A stretch of 43,432 bases of DNA from Acidaminococcus intestini DSM 21505. Its GTDB lineage: Bacteria > Bacillota > Negativicutes > Acidaminococcales > Acidaminococcaceae. Made by a program: the position numbers and the translations under genes. A model generated the notes under the pieces. That model was not told the origin of the DNA and did no database searches. It saw only the letters and a program-made list of their open reading frames with translations. The stretch is taken from NCBI RefSeq assembly GCF_000425045.1, contig NZ_AULA01000020.1, positions 1 to 43,432 on the forward strand. Reading direction: 5' to 3'. Of the stretch, positions 17,602-25,468 are shown piece by piece. Position 1 is the stretch's first letter; each line of letters begins with the position of its first letter.

Positions 17602-18117
17602 TTAAAGTTCCTTCACCAGTTCCGTTACACTGCGCCGTTTTTCATGAAGAGAGGAGGCTTTCACCCCATCTGCGGCATAGCCCAAGGGAAGGAGAAAAAC
17701 AGGCATTTCATTATGGGACAGGCCAAAGGCGTCGGCGGTCTTAACGGGCGGAAAGTGAGCCACCCAGCAGCTTCCCAGTCCTTGTTCCCAAGCCTCCAGC
17801 ATCAGATGGGTTCCAATGATTCCTGCATCAACCTGCCCGGAAAGGAACCCTTTTTCCAGTTCATTGACCCACTGCTCATCACGGCAGATCGTCACCATAA
17901 GAACGATCGGGGCATTAAAGGCGCAGGGCGTCAGTTCACGGATCTTGGCAATGGCATCCTTGCTTTTAAGCACATAAATGCGAAAAGGCTGATAATTATG
18001 GGCTGTCGGTGCCACACGCGCGGCTTCAAGGACCTTCTCCAGTTTTTCCGGTTCAACAGAGCGTTCACTGAATTTCCGTACAGAATAACGATTTTTGGCA
18101 AGCGTGAAAAAATCCAT
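17602..18117 (-). CDS. Nitroreductase-family flavoprotein
   Basis: A 171-residue FMN enzyme. MDFFTLAKNRYSVRKFSE is the usual N-terminus of the family, with the R-x-S-V-R-x-F phosphate-binding motif at about residues 10-15, followed by AARVAPTAHNYQPFRIYVL (flavin contact) and the GLGSCWVAHF segment near residue 125. It reduces nitro groups, quinones or other acceptors with NAD(P)H; the physiological substrate is unknown. AAAAAGGAGCAATCTT precedes the ATG. Its start lies 17 bases after map on the same strand, so map-nitroreductase is probably one transcript. Confidence 0.87.
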   Translation of the reverse strand: MDFFTLAKNRYSVRKFSERSVEPEKLEKVLEAARVAPTAHNYQPFRIYVLKSKDAIAKIRELTPCAFNAPIVLMVTICRDEQWVNELEKGFLSGQVDAGIIGTHLMLEAWEQGLGSCWVAHFPPVKTADAFGLSHNEMPVFLLPLGYAADGVKASSLHEKRRSVTELVKEL

Positions 18118-18134
18118 AAGATTGCTCCTTTTTC

Positions 18135-18953
18135 TTAGTAAGAAAGAATTTCCGGTTCTCCCTCCGTGATGAGCAGGGTATACTCCCACTGAGCCGAAGA
18201 CTTCCCGTCTTCCGTGCGAACCGTCCAATTGTCGATTTCATCAATATAGAGCGCTGCCCGCCCTTCATTGATCATGGGTTCAATGGTAATGACCATGCCC
18301 GGCACAAGGAGCATGCCCGTTCCTTTTTTCCCGACGTGGGAAACAAAAGGATCTTCATGCATGGAAAGCCCCACACCATGACCGCCAAATTCGCGGACCA
18401 CGGAATAGCCGTGTTTCCTGGCAAAGGACTGGATGGCCGCGCCAATGTCGCCCAGCGTGTTCTTCCAGCCAACAGCATTCTGCATGCCGCGGCGGAGACA
18501 TTCCTTCGTGATGCCTACGAGATTCCGGCGATTGTTCGGCACGTTTCCGAGCATGAACATGCGGGAAGCATCCCCAACATATCCCTTGTAGATGGTCGTG
18601 GCATCGACGTTGACGATATCACCGTTTTTAAGGACCACATCGGAGCTTGGGATGCCGTGACAGATTACATCGTTCACAGAGGTGCAGACGCTTTTAGGAA
18701 AGCCCTCAAAATTAAGGCAGGCCGGAGTGGCATCGTGGCTGACCGTATATTCGTAGACAATGCGGTCAATTTCTTCCGTCGTCATACCCACGTGGATTGC
18801 CTTTTCCACGGCATCCAGGACTTCCGTGTTGAGCCGTCCCGCTTCGCGGATGCCCGCAATCTGTTCCGGTGTCTTGATCATCTCCATGCGGGGGACTTCC
18901 ACGCCTTGCGCCGCAAGTTCAAAGAGTTTCATCTTGACTTCTTCTCGTTCCAA
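18135..18953 (-). CDS. map: Methionine aminopeptidase, type I
   Basis: Removes the initiator Met from nascent proteins. Metal ligands of the pita-bread fold are visible: D in VNVDATTIYKG, D in VGDASRMF, H in GHGVGLSMHEDP, E in ITIEPMI and E in QWEYTLLI; substrate His is in CHGIPS. Length 272 from a TTG (GGGAG 9 bases before it) or 265 from the ATG at 18932; the start is uncertain. There are some 25-30 residues before the conserved TPEQIAGIREAGR, more than the usual short form, without the zinc-finger SEC motif. Confidence 0.93.
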   Translation of the reverse strand: MEREEVKMKLFELAAQGVEVPRMEMIKTPEQIAGIREAGRLNTEVLDAVEKAIHVGMTTEEIDRIVYEYTVSHDATPACLNFEGFPKSVCTSVNDVICHGIPSSDVVLKNGDIVNVDATTIYKGYVGDASRMFMLGNVPNNRRNLVGITKECLRRGMQNAVGWKNTLGDIGAAIQSFARKHGYSVVREFGGHGVGLSMHEDPFVSHVGKKGTGMLLVPGMVITIEPMINEGRAALYIDEIDNWTVRTEDGKSSAQWEYTLLITEGEPEILSY

Positions 18954-19037
18954 ATTCCTAGCTCCCTTCTATTTTCATTCTTGAAAAAATACGATATAAT
19001 AGGCTTTCAATGCATAGATATCCCTGAAAGCGTAACT

Positions 19038-19046
19038 ATTATACCA
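19038..19046 (-). promoter_or_regulatory. Extended -10 promoter for map
   Basis: Minus strand TGGTATAAT, a TGnTATAAT element about 85 bases before map. A TATAAT on the plus strand at 18995-19000 could serve the divergent DUF368 gene. Confidence 0.45.
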
Positions 19047-19091
19047 TATCCATGCAATACCCTGATGCTGGCATAGAAAGGATATGATCAA

Positions 19092-19988
19092 ATGGACCTT
19101 TTCCTTAACCTTATCCGTGGTTTTTCCATGGCCCTTGCAGACAGTGTCCCCGGTGTTTCCGGAGGAACCATTGCTTTTGTCCTGGGATTTTATGATGAAT
19201 TCATCGGTTCCCTTTATGTCCTGACCCATGGGACACGGGAACTGAAACAACATGCCCTGGTTTTCTTGGGGAAATTAGGAATTGGTTGGGCTCTTGGCAT
19301 GGGATCATCCGTCATGGTTTTGGGAAGTCTTTTTACAACCAGGATCTATGAACTCAGTTCCCTCTTCCTGGGCCTCTCGCTCTTTTCCCTCCCCCTGATC
19401 CTCAAAGAGGAAAAGCAGGCGCTTTCCCAGAAAAACCGGCTGCCTTTCTTTCTTTTGGGTCTCTTTGTGGTCTTTGTGATTACCTGGTTCAATCCTGCCG
19501 GCGGAAAAGGCGTACAGGTAGACGTTGCCCAGCTCACCCCTACGCTAGGCCTTTATATCTTCGTCTGTGCCATGATTGCCATCTGTGCCATGGTCCTGCC
19601 GGGGATTTCGGGCTCCACCATGCTCCTCATCTTTGGGCTGTACGTTCCCATCATCGGAGCCATTCGTGAATTCCTTCATATGAACCTTTCCTACCTTCCC
19701 GTCCTTATCATTTTTGGCTGCGGCGTCCTTACAGGGATTGTCGGCATCATCCGTATTGTGAAAAACGCACTGGAAATGCATCGAGCCGCCATGGTTTACT
19801 TTATCTTGGGACTCATGGTCGGTTCCCTCTACACCATCGTTACGGGCCCCACCACCCTTAAGATTCCCCAGCCAGCCATGACTTTTGAAACTTTCAGTCC
19901 CCTATGTTTTCTCCTGGGAGGCATTTTCCTTTACGCCCTTGACAAGCTCAGAAAATTCTCGGAAAAGAAATTGCATCCAGAAGGGTAA
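19092..19988 (+). CDS. DUF368 membrane protein (PopT-type undecaprenyl-phosphate translocase)
   Basis: A 298-residue protein with about 8-9 hydrophobic helices. Two internal signatures mark the family: ADSVPGVSGGTIAFVLGFYDEF near residue 15 and the repeat-related AMVLPGISGSTMLLIFGLY near residue 165. DUF368 proteins have been identified as transporters that flip the lipid carrier undecaprenyl phosphate back across the membrane for cell-wall synthesis (PopT). That role is carried over by family, not shown here. AAAGGAT is a weak ribosome-binding site. Single gene, own terminator. Confidence 0.85.
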   Translation: MDLFLNLIRGFSMALADSVPGVSGGTIAFVLGFYDEFIGSLYVLTHGTRELKQHALVFLGKLGIGWALGMGSSVMVLGSLFTTRIYELSSLFLGLSLFSLPLILKEEKQALSQKNRLPFFLLGLFVVFVITWFNPAGGKGVQVDVAQLTPTLGLYIFVCAMIAICAMVLPGISGSTMLLIFGLYVPIIGAIREFLHMNLSYLPVLIIFGCGVLTGIVGIIRIVKNALEMHRAAMVYFILGLMVGSLYTIVTGPTTLKIPQPAMTFETFSPLCFLLGGIFLYALDKLRKFSEKKLHPEG

Positions 19989-19994
19989 TCCTTT

Positions 19995-20023
19995 GTGCAC
20001 TGCTTCGGCAGTGCTTTTTTTTT
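19995..20023 (+). terminator. Terminator after the DUF368 gene
   Basis: GCACTGC (19997-20003) pairs with GCAGTGC (20008-20014), a 4-base TTCG loop, followed by nine T. Confidence 0.92.
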
Positions 20024-20056
20024 ACTTCAAAAGTTTCTTTGTTACGGGAAAACTCC

Positions 20057-20085
20057 TTGCATATTATGTTAGTCTGTGCTAACAT
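20057..20085 (+). promoter_or_regulatory. feo promoter overlapped by inverted-repeat operator
   Basis: TTGCAT (20057-20062), 17 bases, TAACAT (20080-20085). A perfect inverted repeat ATGTTAG-N6-CTAACAT (20066-20085) covers the spacer and -10. TTAG/CTAA half-sites recall operators of DtxR/IdeR-type iron-dependent repressors rather than a Fur box. Regulation by iron is inferred. Confidence 0.65.
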
Positions 20086-20132
20086 TGTGACGTTAAAAGA
20101 AACTCTTCCTAAAAATCTCAAAGGAGGCCATC

Positions 20133-20345
20133 ATGCCCTTAGCGTTTGCAAAGTCAGGCGACGTCCTAACGGTCATCCGGATTGGCGGTTCCCCCAAGGT
20201 CAGGAGCCACCTGGAAAATCTTGGAATCACCCTAGGCGCCCCCATTACGGTTGTCCAGAACACCCCCTCAGGAATCATTGTGAACATCCGCGATTCCCGT
20301 GTCGCCATCAGTATGGAGATGGCCAATAAAATATTTGTGCAGTAA
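20133..20345 (+). CDS. feoA: FeoA, first copy
   Basis: A 70-residue SH3-like beta-barrel protein of the FeoA family, thought to bind the FeoB membrane part and help ferrous iron transport. The pattern VLTVIRIGGSPKVRSHLENLGITLGAP is the usual FeoA core (barrel strand, then a helix ending in LGI). AAAGGAGGCCATC precedes the ATG. It is the first gene of a feoA-feoA-feoB-small protein operon, 13 bases before the second feoA. Confidence 0.88.
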   Translation: MPLAFAKSGDVLTVIRIGGSPKVRSHLENLGITLGAPITVVQNTPSGIIVNIRDSRVAISMEMANKIFVQ

Positions 20346-20358
20346 AGGAGAACTTGCG

Positions 20359-20586
20359 ATGCTTACCTTAAAAGATGCTGAAACCGGTCATAACTACGAA
20401 GTCATCAAGATCCACGGCAGCGGCGCCATGAAGCGCCACATCATGGATATGGGCCTGACCAAAGGAACGGCCCTGCATATCCGCCGTGTCGCGCCTTTAG
20501 GGGATCCGGTTGAAATGACCGTTCGGGGTTATGAACTGTCCCTGCGCAAAGGCGATGCCGAAATCGTTGAAATCAAAGAAGTGTAA
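20359..20586 (+). CDS. feoA: FeoA, second copy
   Basis: A 75-residue FeoA-like SH3 barrel, distinct in sequence from the first copy. The core reads YEVIKIHGSGAMKRHIMDMGLTKGTALHIRRVAPLGDPVEM with the MGL and GDP signatures that the canonical FeoA shares, while the first copy lacks the P-L-G-D-P loop. The ATG at 20359 follows AAAGGAG. The two copies probably form a heteromer or act at different sites on FeoB (inference). It ends 53 bases before feoB. Confidence 0.9.
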   Translation: MLTLKDAETGHNYEVIKIHGSGAMKRHIMDMGLTKGTALHIRRVAPLGDPVEMTVRGYELSLRKGDAEIVEIKEV

Positions 20587-20639
20587 TCAATTTCCCAATC
20601 GATTAGTCTATTGCAACTTTTTGAAAGGAAGGTTTTATT

Positions 20640-22793
20640 ATGCAATATAAGATTGCTCTTGCAGGGAACCCGAATACGGGCAAAACGACCCTGTTCAATG
20701 CCCTCACTGGATCCAATCAGTTCGTTGGCAACTGGCCTGGCGTTACAGTTGAAAAAAAGGAAGGGACCCTGATTGGTCATCCCGAGATCCTCATTCAGGA
20801 CCTGCCTGGGATCTATTCCCTTTCCCCTTACACCTTGGAAGAAGTCGTTTCCCGCACCTACCTCGTAAAGGAACGGCCTGATGCCATCTTGAATATCGTT
20901 GATGGCAGCAACCTTGAACGCAACCTCTACCTGACGACACAGCTCATGGAACTGGGGATTCCCGTCCTCATGGCCGTCAATATGATGGACGTCACGCGGG
21001 CTAACGGAGATATCCTCTATACGGAAGTCCTTGCTAAATCCATTGGCTGCCCGGTTGTGGAAATTTCCGCTCGGACAGGCGAAGGCATCAAGACCCTCGT
21101 CCAAAAAGCTGCGCAAATGGTTCAGGCCAAGGTTCCAGCTGAGCCAATCCATACCTTTGCCGGTCCGGTTGAACACGCCCTGGCCCACATCGAAGAAGCC
21201 ACGCAGGGCGCCCTTCCCCAATCCCAGAGCCGCTGGTACTCCATCAAGCTCTTTGAACGGGATGCCAATGTGCTCGATGCCCTAAAGCTTTCTCCGGAGC
21301 TCATTTCCCACATTGAGGATGATATCATCTCCGTCGAAAAGGAAATGGATGATGACGCGGAAAGCATCATTACCAACGAACGCTACAACTATGTTTCAAA
21401 AGTCATCGAAAAATGCTTCGTCAAAAAAGACAAGCATCGTCTGACTGTTTCTGATAAAATCGACCGCATTGTCACAAACCGTTTCCTGGCACTCCCCATT
21501 TTTGCCGTCATCATGTTCCTTGTCTACTATATCAGTGTCACGACCATCGGAACAGAAGCAACGGACTGGGTCAATGATACCTTTTTTGGAGAATGGGTCA
21601 TTCCCGGTGCCCACGAGCTCATGGCTTCCTGGGGAGTGGCGGAATGGCTGGAAGGCCTCGTCGTTGATGGGATCATCTCCGGCGTCGGTGCCGTCCTTGG
21701 CTTCGTGCCGCAGATGGTGGTCTTCTTTATCTTCCTGGCATTCCTCGAAGCCTGCGGGTATATGGCCCGGATCGCCTTCATCCTGGACCGCGCCTTCCGT
21801 AAATTTGGGCTGTCCGGAAAATCTTTCATTCCTATGCTGATTGGTTCCGGCTGCGGAGTTCCTGCCATCATGGCCTCCCGGACCATTGAAAATGCGCCTG
21901 ACCGCCGCATGACCATCATGACAACGACCATGATTCCTTGCTCTGCCAAAATGCCGATCATCGCCCTTGTCGCAGGGGCCTATTTCGGCGGTGAATGGTG
22001 GGTCGCTCCCTCAGCTTATTTTGTCGGGATTGCAGCCATCATCATTTCTGGGATCATCCTCAAAAAGACCAAGCTGTTTGCCGGAGATCCCGCGCCTTTC
22101 ATCATGGAACTGCCAGCTTACCACATGCCGACCCTTTCCAACATTGCCCGCAGTGTTTGGGAACGAGCTTCCAGTTTCATTAAGAAGGCCGGCACGGTCA
22201 TCCTCCTTTCCACCATCCTCGTATGGTTCCTTTCCGGATTCGGCTATGTTGATGGTGAGATTGCCATGGTCGAAGACCTGAACGACGGGTTCCTTTCCTA
22301 CATCGGTGAAAAAGTCGCCTGGATCTTTGCCCCCCTCGGCTGGGGTGATTGGAAAGCCGCTGTCGCCGCCTTTACGGGCCTTATTGCCAAGGAAAACCTC
22401 GTAGGAACCTTCGGTATCCTCTACGGTCTTGCAGAAGCCGCCGAGGACGGTGAAGAATTCTGGGGTACCTTTGCCAAGGACTTCAGTACCCTCAGTGCCT
22501 ATTCCTTCCTCATCTTCAACCTTCTGTGCGCGCCCTGCGTTGCTGCCATGGGAGCCATCCGCCGCGAAATGAACAACGGCAAATGGACGCTCTTTGCCAT
22601 CGGTTATCAATGTGGTTTTGCCTATGCCGTTTCCTTGATTTTCTATCAGTTTGGCATGTTCCTTACGACAGGGGTCTTTACCATCGGTACAGCCTTTGCC
22701 GCTGTGATCTTTGCCATTCTCCTTTATCTCCTGCTGCGTCCCGCAAAAAAATATGAGGGTGCAGTTGAAGTCAATTTGGAGTATAATAAGTAA
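20640..22793 (+). CDS. feoB: Ferrous iron transporter FeoB
   Basis: A 717-residue GTP-gated Fe(II) transporter. N-terminal G domain: G1 GNPNTGKTT (residues 9-17), G2 region VTVEKKEG, G3 DLPGIYSLSP, G4 VNMMD, then the helical regulatory domain to about residue 270. The membrane part follows with the Gate motifs containing Cys (FLEACGYMARIAFILDR; GSGCGVPAIMASRT; MIPCSAKMPI) and LLCAPCVAAMGAIRREM near the C-terminus. Full length and intact. AAAGGAAGG precedes the ATG. Brings in iron that the adjacent di-iron and rubredoxin proteins need. Confidence 0.96.
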   Translation: MQYKIALAGNPNTGKTTLFNALTGSNQFVGNWPGVTVEKKEGTLIGHPEILIQDLPGIYSLSPYTLEEVVSRTYLVKERPDAILNIVDGSNLERNLYLTTQLMELGIPVLMAVNMMDVTRANGDILYTEVLAKSIGCPVVEISARTGEGIKTLVQKAAQMVQAKVPAEPIHTFAGPVEHALAHIEEATQGALPQSQSRWYSIKLFERDANVLDALKLSPELISHIEDDIISVEKEMDDDAESIITNERYNYVSKVIEKCFVKKDKHRLTVSDKIDRIVTNRFLALPIFAVIMFLVYYISVTTIGTEATDWVNDTFFGEWVIPGAHELMASWGVAEWLEGLVVDGIISGVGAVLGFVPQMVVFFIFLAFLEACGYMARIAFILDRAFRKFGLSGKSFIPMLIGSGCGVPAIMASRTIENAPDRRMTIMTTTMIPCSAKMPIIALVAGAYFGGEWWVAPSAYFVGIAAIIISGIILKKTKLFAGDPAPFIMELPAYHMPTLSNIARSVWERASSFIKKAGTVILLSTILVWFLSGFGYVDGEIAMVEDLNDGFLSYIGEKVAWIFAPLGWGDWKAAVAAFTGLIAKENLVGTFGILYGLAEAAEDGEEFWGTFAKDFSTLSAYSFLIFNLLCAPCVAAMGAIRREMNNGKWTLFAIGYQCGFAYAVSLIFYQFGMFLTTGVFTIGTAFAAVIFAILLYLLLRPAKKYEGAVEVNLEYNK

Positions 22794-22839
22794 AGCAATC
22801 CGATAGGAATTGCAATGTAGAGCAAAGGAGTTGATCCTT

Positions 22840-22995
22840 ATGGGAACGCTCATTGTAGGACTTGTTATCCTCTTGTTCGTCCTTGTTTCGGTGTACACCA
22901 TCGTGCATGACCATAAAAGTGGGATTGGAACGTGTGGCGGCAACTGCGCCTCCTGTGGCGGCTGTGCCTTCCATTCGGCTCCTGAAAAGAAATAA
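22840..22995 (+). CDS. FeoB-associated Cys-rich membrane protein
   Basis: A 51-residue protein: one N-terminal membrane helix (residues 3-22), then a short tail with CGGNCASCGGC, four Cys in 11 residues, able to bind a metal or cluster. Position directly after feoB (46 bases) and this pattern match the FeoB-associated Cys-rich membrane protein family, a possible functional stand-in for FeoC. AAAGGAG precedes the ATG. Function is not proven in any organism that I know of. Confidence 0.85.
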   Translation: MGTLIVGLVILLFVLVSVYTIVHDHKSGIGTCGGNCASCGGCAFHSAPEKK

Positions 22996-23011
22996 CCTGC
23001 ATGTTGGGTAC

Positions 23012-23048
23012 AAAAAGGGTGCTGCGTAAGCAGCCCCCTTTTTTTTTG
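23012..23048 (+). terminator. Terminator of the feo operon
   Basis: GGG-T-GCTGC (23017-23025) pairs with GCAGC-CCC (23030-23037), flanked by an A-run and ten T. Confidence 0.85.
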
Positions 23049-23367
23049 CGTTTTTCTCCCCCATCCCGGTCCTGCAATAGGGAAAAACGAGACATTATTC
23101 TCCGTCCCTTTTTCCCGCGACCTTTATTCGATCAAATGCGCATTTGATTATATTAACCTCTCTTTTCTATTAATTTGTACCAAAAATTACAATAAGCACC
23201 ACGGAATTTCCTATTTTCAGGGAAATTCCCATTTCATTGGTATTCGGGGTCCAAACAAGATAGAATAGACAGAGAAGCCCGTTGCAGTCCCTTTTTATGG
23301 ATATATCTTTGAACGGTCAGGGCCTTTCCCTAAAAGAAAGTTTTTTTCAGATAACTCCATAAACTTC
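23049..23367. other. Regulatory gene-free stretch with two inverted repeats
   Basis: No coding frame seen. It holds a perfect 18-bp palindrome (23131-23148), a perfect 9-bp inverted repeat GGAATTTCC-N9-GGAAATTCC (23203-23229) and a possible upstream promoter TTGGTA-N18-TAGAAT (about 23238-23267) ahead of the main promoter of the fusion gene. Confidence 0.55.
23131..23148. promoter_or_regulatory. Perfect 18-bp palindrome, likely operator
   Basis: ATCAAATGCGCATTTGAT is fully self-complementary. It lies 335 bases before the fusion gene and is too compact to be a terminator. A dimeric winged-helix repressor site is the likeliest use; the regulator cannot be named. Confidence 0.5.
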
Positions 23368-23396
23368 TTGACATGTGTAATCATTCGGGTTACAAT
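23368..23396 (+). promoter_or_regulatory. Near-consensus promoter of the fusion gene
   Basis: TTGACA (23368-23373), 17 bases, TACAAT (23391-23396). A dyad TGTAA-N9-TTACA (23376-23394) spans the spacer and -10. The leader to the ATG is about 80 bases. Confidence 0.75.
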
Positions 23397-23482
23397 TAGC
23401 TCATCAAGGATTGTTATTAAGTGATAGGAATTATTCTATCACCGAGAAGAAGGATTTTCTGTACAGAGGAGGTCGGAAACAG

Positions 23483-25390
23483 ATGTTATTTACCACTACC
23501 AATGACCATGAAGAATTACGCGCTGCAATACGCGGATTCGCTGAAACGAAAGTCAAGCCGATTGCATTCTCCCTCGATAAGGAAAGCAAGTTCCCCACTG
23601 AAATCGTCAAGGAAATGGGCGAAAATGGCTGGATGGGACTTCCCTATCCGAAAGAATACGGCGGGGCCGGCATGGATTACATTGCCTATGCCATTGCCGT
23701 AGAGGAACTGGCCCGTGTTGACGGCGGTGTTGGCGTTATCCTTTCGGCTCACGTATCCCTGGGTTCCTATCCTATCTTTGCCTTTGGGACAGAAGAACAA
23801 AAGCAAAAATACCTCGTTCCCCTTGCCAAAGGTGAGAAGATCGGTGCCTTTGGCCTTACAGAACCCAATGCCGGTTCTGACGCAGGCGGCACAGAAACAA
23901 CGGCTGTCTTTGATGGCAAGAACTGGATTCTCAACGGCAACAAGATTTTCATCACCAACGGCGGCGAAGCTGATACGTACGTTGTCTTTGCTGTCACCGA
24001 TCCCGACGCAGGTACGCGCGGCATCAGTGCCTTTATCCTCGAAAAAGGCATGCCCGGTTTTACCTTCGGCGATCATTACGACAAACTGGGGATCCGTTCC
24101 TCCGCTACGGCTGAACTGATCTTCAACAACGTCAAGGTTCCTCAGGAAAACCTCCTGGGCAGACTGGGCCAAGGCTTCAAGATTGCCATGGCAACCCTTG
24201 ACGGCGGCCGTATCGGGATTGCTGCCCAGGCTCTGGGGATTGCCCAAGGCGCGTACGAAGCAGCCCTAAACTATTCCAAGGAAAGAATCCAATTTGGTGC
24301 GCCGATCTGCCAGAACCAAGGTGTTTCCTTCAAGCTGGCTGATATGGCAACAAGACTGAGAGCTGCCCGTTTCCTCGTTTACAGTGCGGCTGAAATGAAG
24401 ACGGAACATATGGATTATGGCATGCAGTCCGCCATGGCAAAGCTCTATGCTTCTGACCTTGCTGTTGAAATCACAAACGATGCCCTTCAGATCTTTGGCG
24501 GTACGGGCTACCTCAAGGGGATGGATATCGAACGGATGTACCGCGACGCGAAGATCACTACGATTTACGAAGGCACCAACGAGATCCAGCGTGTCGTTAT
24601 TGCAGCCCATATTACGGACCGTCTGTCCAACGCCAAACATGGCGGCGGTGGGTCCCGCAAGGAAAAGGCCATTACAGGCTCCCGCAAGAAGATGATCTTC
24701 AAAGATGGCTCTCCGGAAGAACAAGTGGCTTCCCTTGTTGAAGCCCTGAAAGGGGATGGCTATGACTTCACGGTCGGCATCCCGATGGATACGCCGATTG
24801 TTGACGCTGAACGCGTTGTCAGTGCCGGTAAGGGCATTGGAGAAAAAGAAAACATGAAACTCATTGAGGAACTGGCTCACGCTGCTGGCGCGGCAGTTGG
24901 CTCCTCCCGCCCGGTTGCTGAAACCCTGCAGTATGTTCCTATTGAACGCTATGTCGGCATGAGCGGACAGAAATTCAAGGGCAACCTCTACATCGCCTGC
25001 GGGATTTCCGGCGCCATCCAGCACCTCAAGGGCATCAAGGATGCAACCACCATTGTGGCCATCAACACCAATGCCGGTGCTCCGATCTTCAAAAACTGCG
25101 ACTACGGGATCGTCGGTGATGTCAAAGTCATCCTGCCGCTCTTAGCCAAAGCCTTCGGAACGGGCGAAAAGAAACCGGCTCCTCCCATGGTGAAAATGAA
25201 GAGACCGCTCATCAAGAAGGAACTGCCTCCTGGACTGTTTGTCTGCAACGGCTGCGGATATGAATACGATCCGGATAAGGGCGATCCTGCTGGTGAAATC
25301 AAACCAGGAACGAAGTTTGAGAACCTGCCGGAAGATTGGACCTGCCCTGAATGCGGCGAAGAAAAAGCCCACTTCGTACAGGAATCCTAA
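23483..25390 (+). CDS. Acyl-CoA dehydrogenase - EtfA domain II - rubredoxin fusion
   Basis: A 635-residue three-part flavo-iron protein. Residues 1-380: short-chain acyl-CoA dehydrogenase with [18 protein letters not shown] and the catalytic Glu near 362 in YEGTNEIQR. Residues about 400-560: FAD-binding domain II of electron-transfer flavoprotein alpha ([51 protein letters not shown]); EtfA domain I and EtfB are missing. Residues about 585-635: rubredoxin with both CxxCG knuckles ([10 protein letters not shown] and CPECG) and [12 protein letters not shown]. The ATG follows AGAGGAGG. Electrons could pass acyl-CoA, FAD, FAD, Fe inside one chain and on to FprA, 78 bases downstream. Substrate chain length is unknown. 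Confidence 0.92.
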   Translation: MLFTTTNDHEELRAAIRGFAETKVKPIAFSLDKESKFPTEIVKEMGENGWMGLPYPKEYGGAGMDYIAYAIAVEELARVDGGVGVILSAHVSLGSYPIFAFGTEEQKQKYLVPLAKGEKIGAFGLTEPNAGSDAGGTETTAVFDGKNWILNGNKIFITNGGEADTYVVFAVTDPDAGTRGISAFILEKGMPGFTFGDHYDKLGIRSSATAELIFNNVKVPQENLLGRLGQGFKIAMATLDGGRIGIAAQALGIAQGAYEAALNYSKERIQFGAPICQNQGVSFKLADMATRLRAARFLVYSAAEMKTEHMDYGMQSAMAKLYASDLAVEITNDALQIFGGTGYLKGMDIERMYRDAKITTIYEGTNEIQRVVIAAHITDRLSNAKHGGGGSRKEKAITGSRKKMIFKDGSPEEQVASLVEALKGDGYDFTVGIPMDTPIVDAERVVSAGKGIGEKENMKLIEELAHAAGAAVGSSRPVAETLQYVPIERYVGMSGQKFKGNLYIACGISGAIQHLKGIKDATTIVAINTNAGAPIFKNCDYGIVGDVKVILPLLAKAFGTGEKKPAPPMVKMKRPLIKKELPPGLFVCNGCGYEYDPDKGDPAGEIKPGTKFENLPEDWTCPECGEEKAHFVQES

Positions 25391-25468
25391 CTGGTTCAAT
25401 CCACTCTGATAGCGAGATTCAAGGGGGAGAAGGGCCCTTCTCCCCACACCAAAGAAGGAGATAACAAT

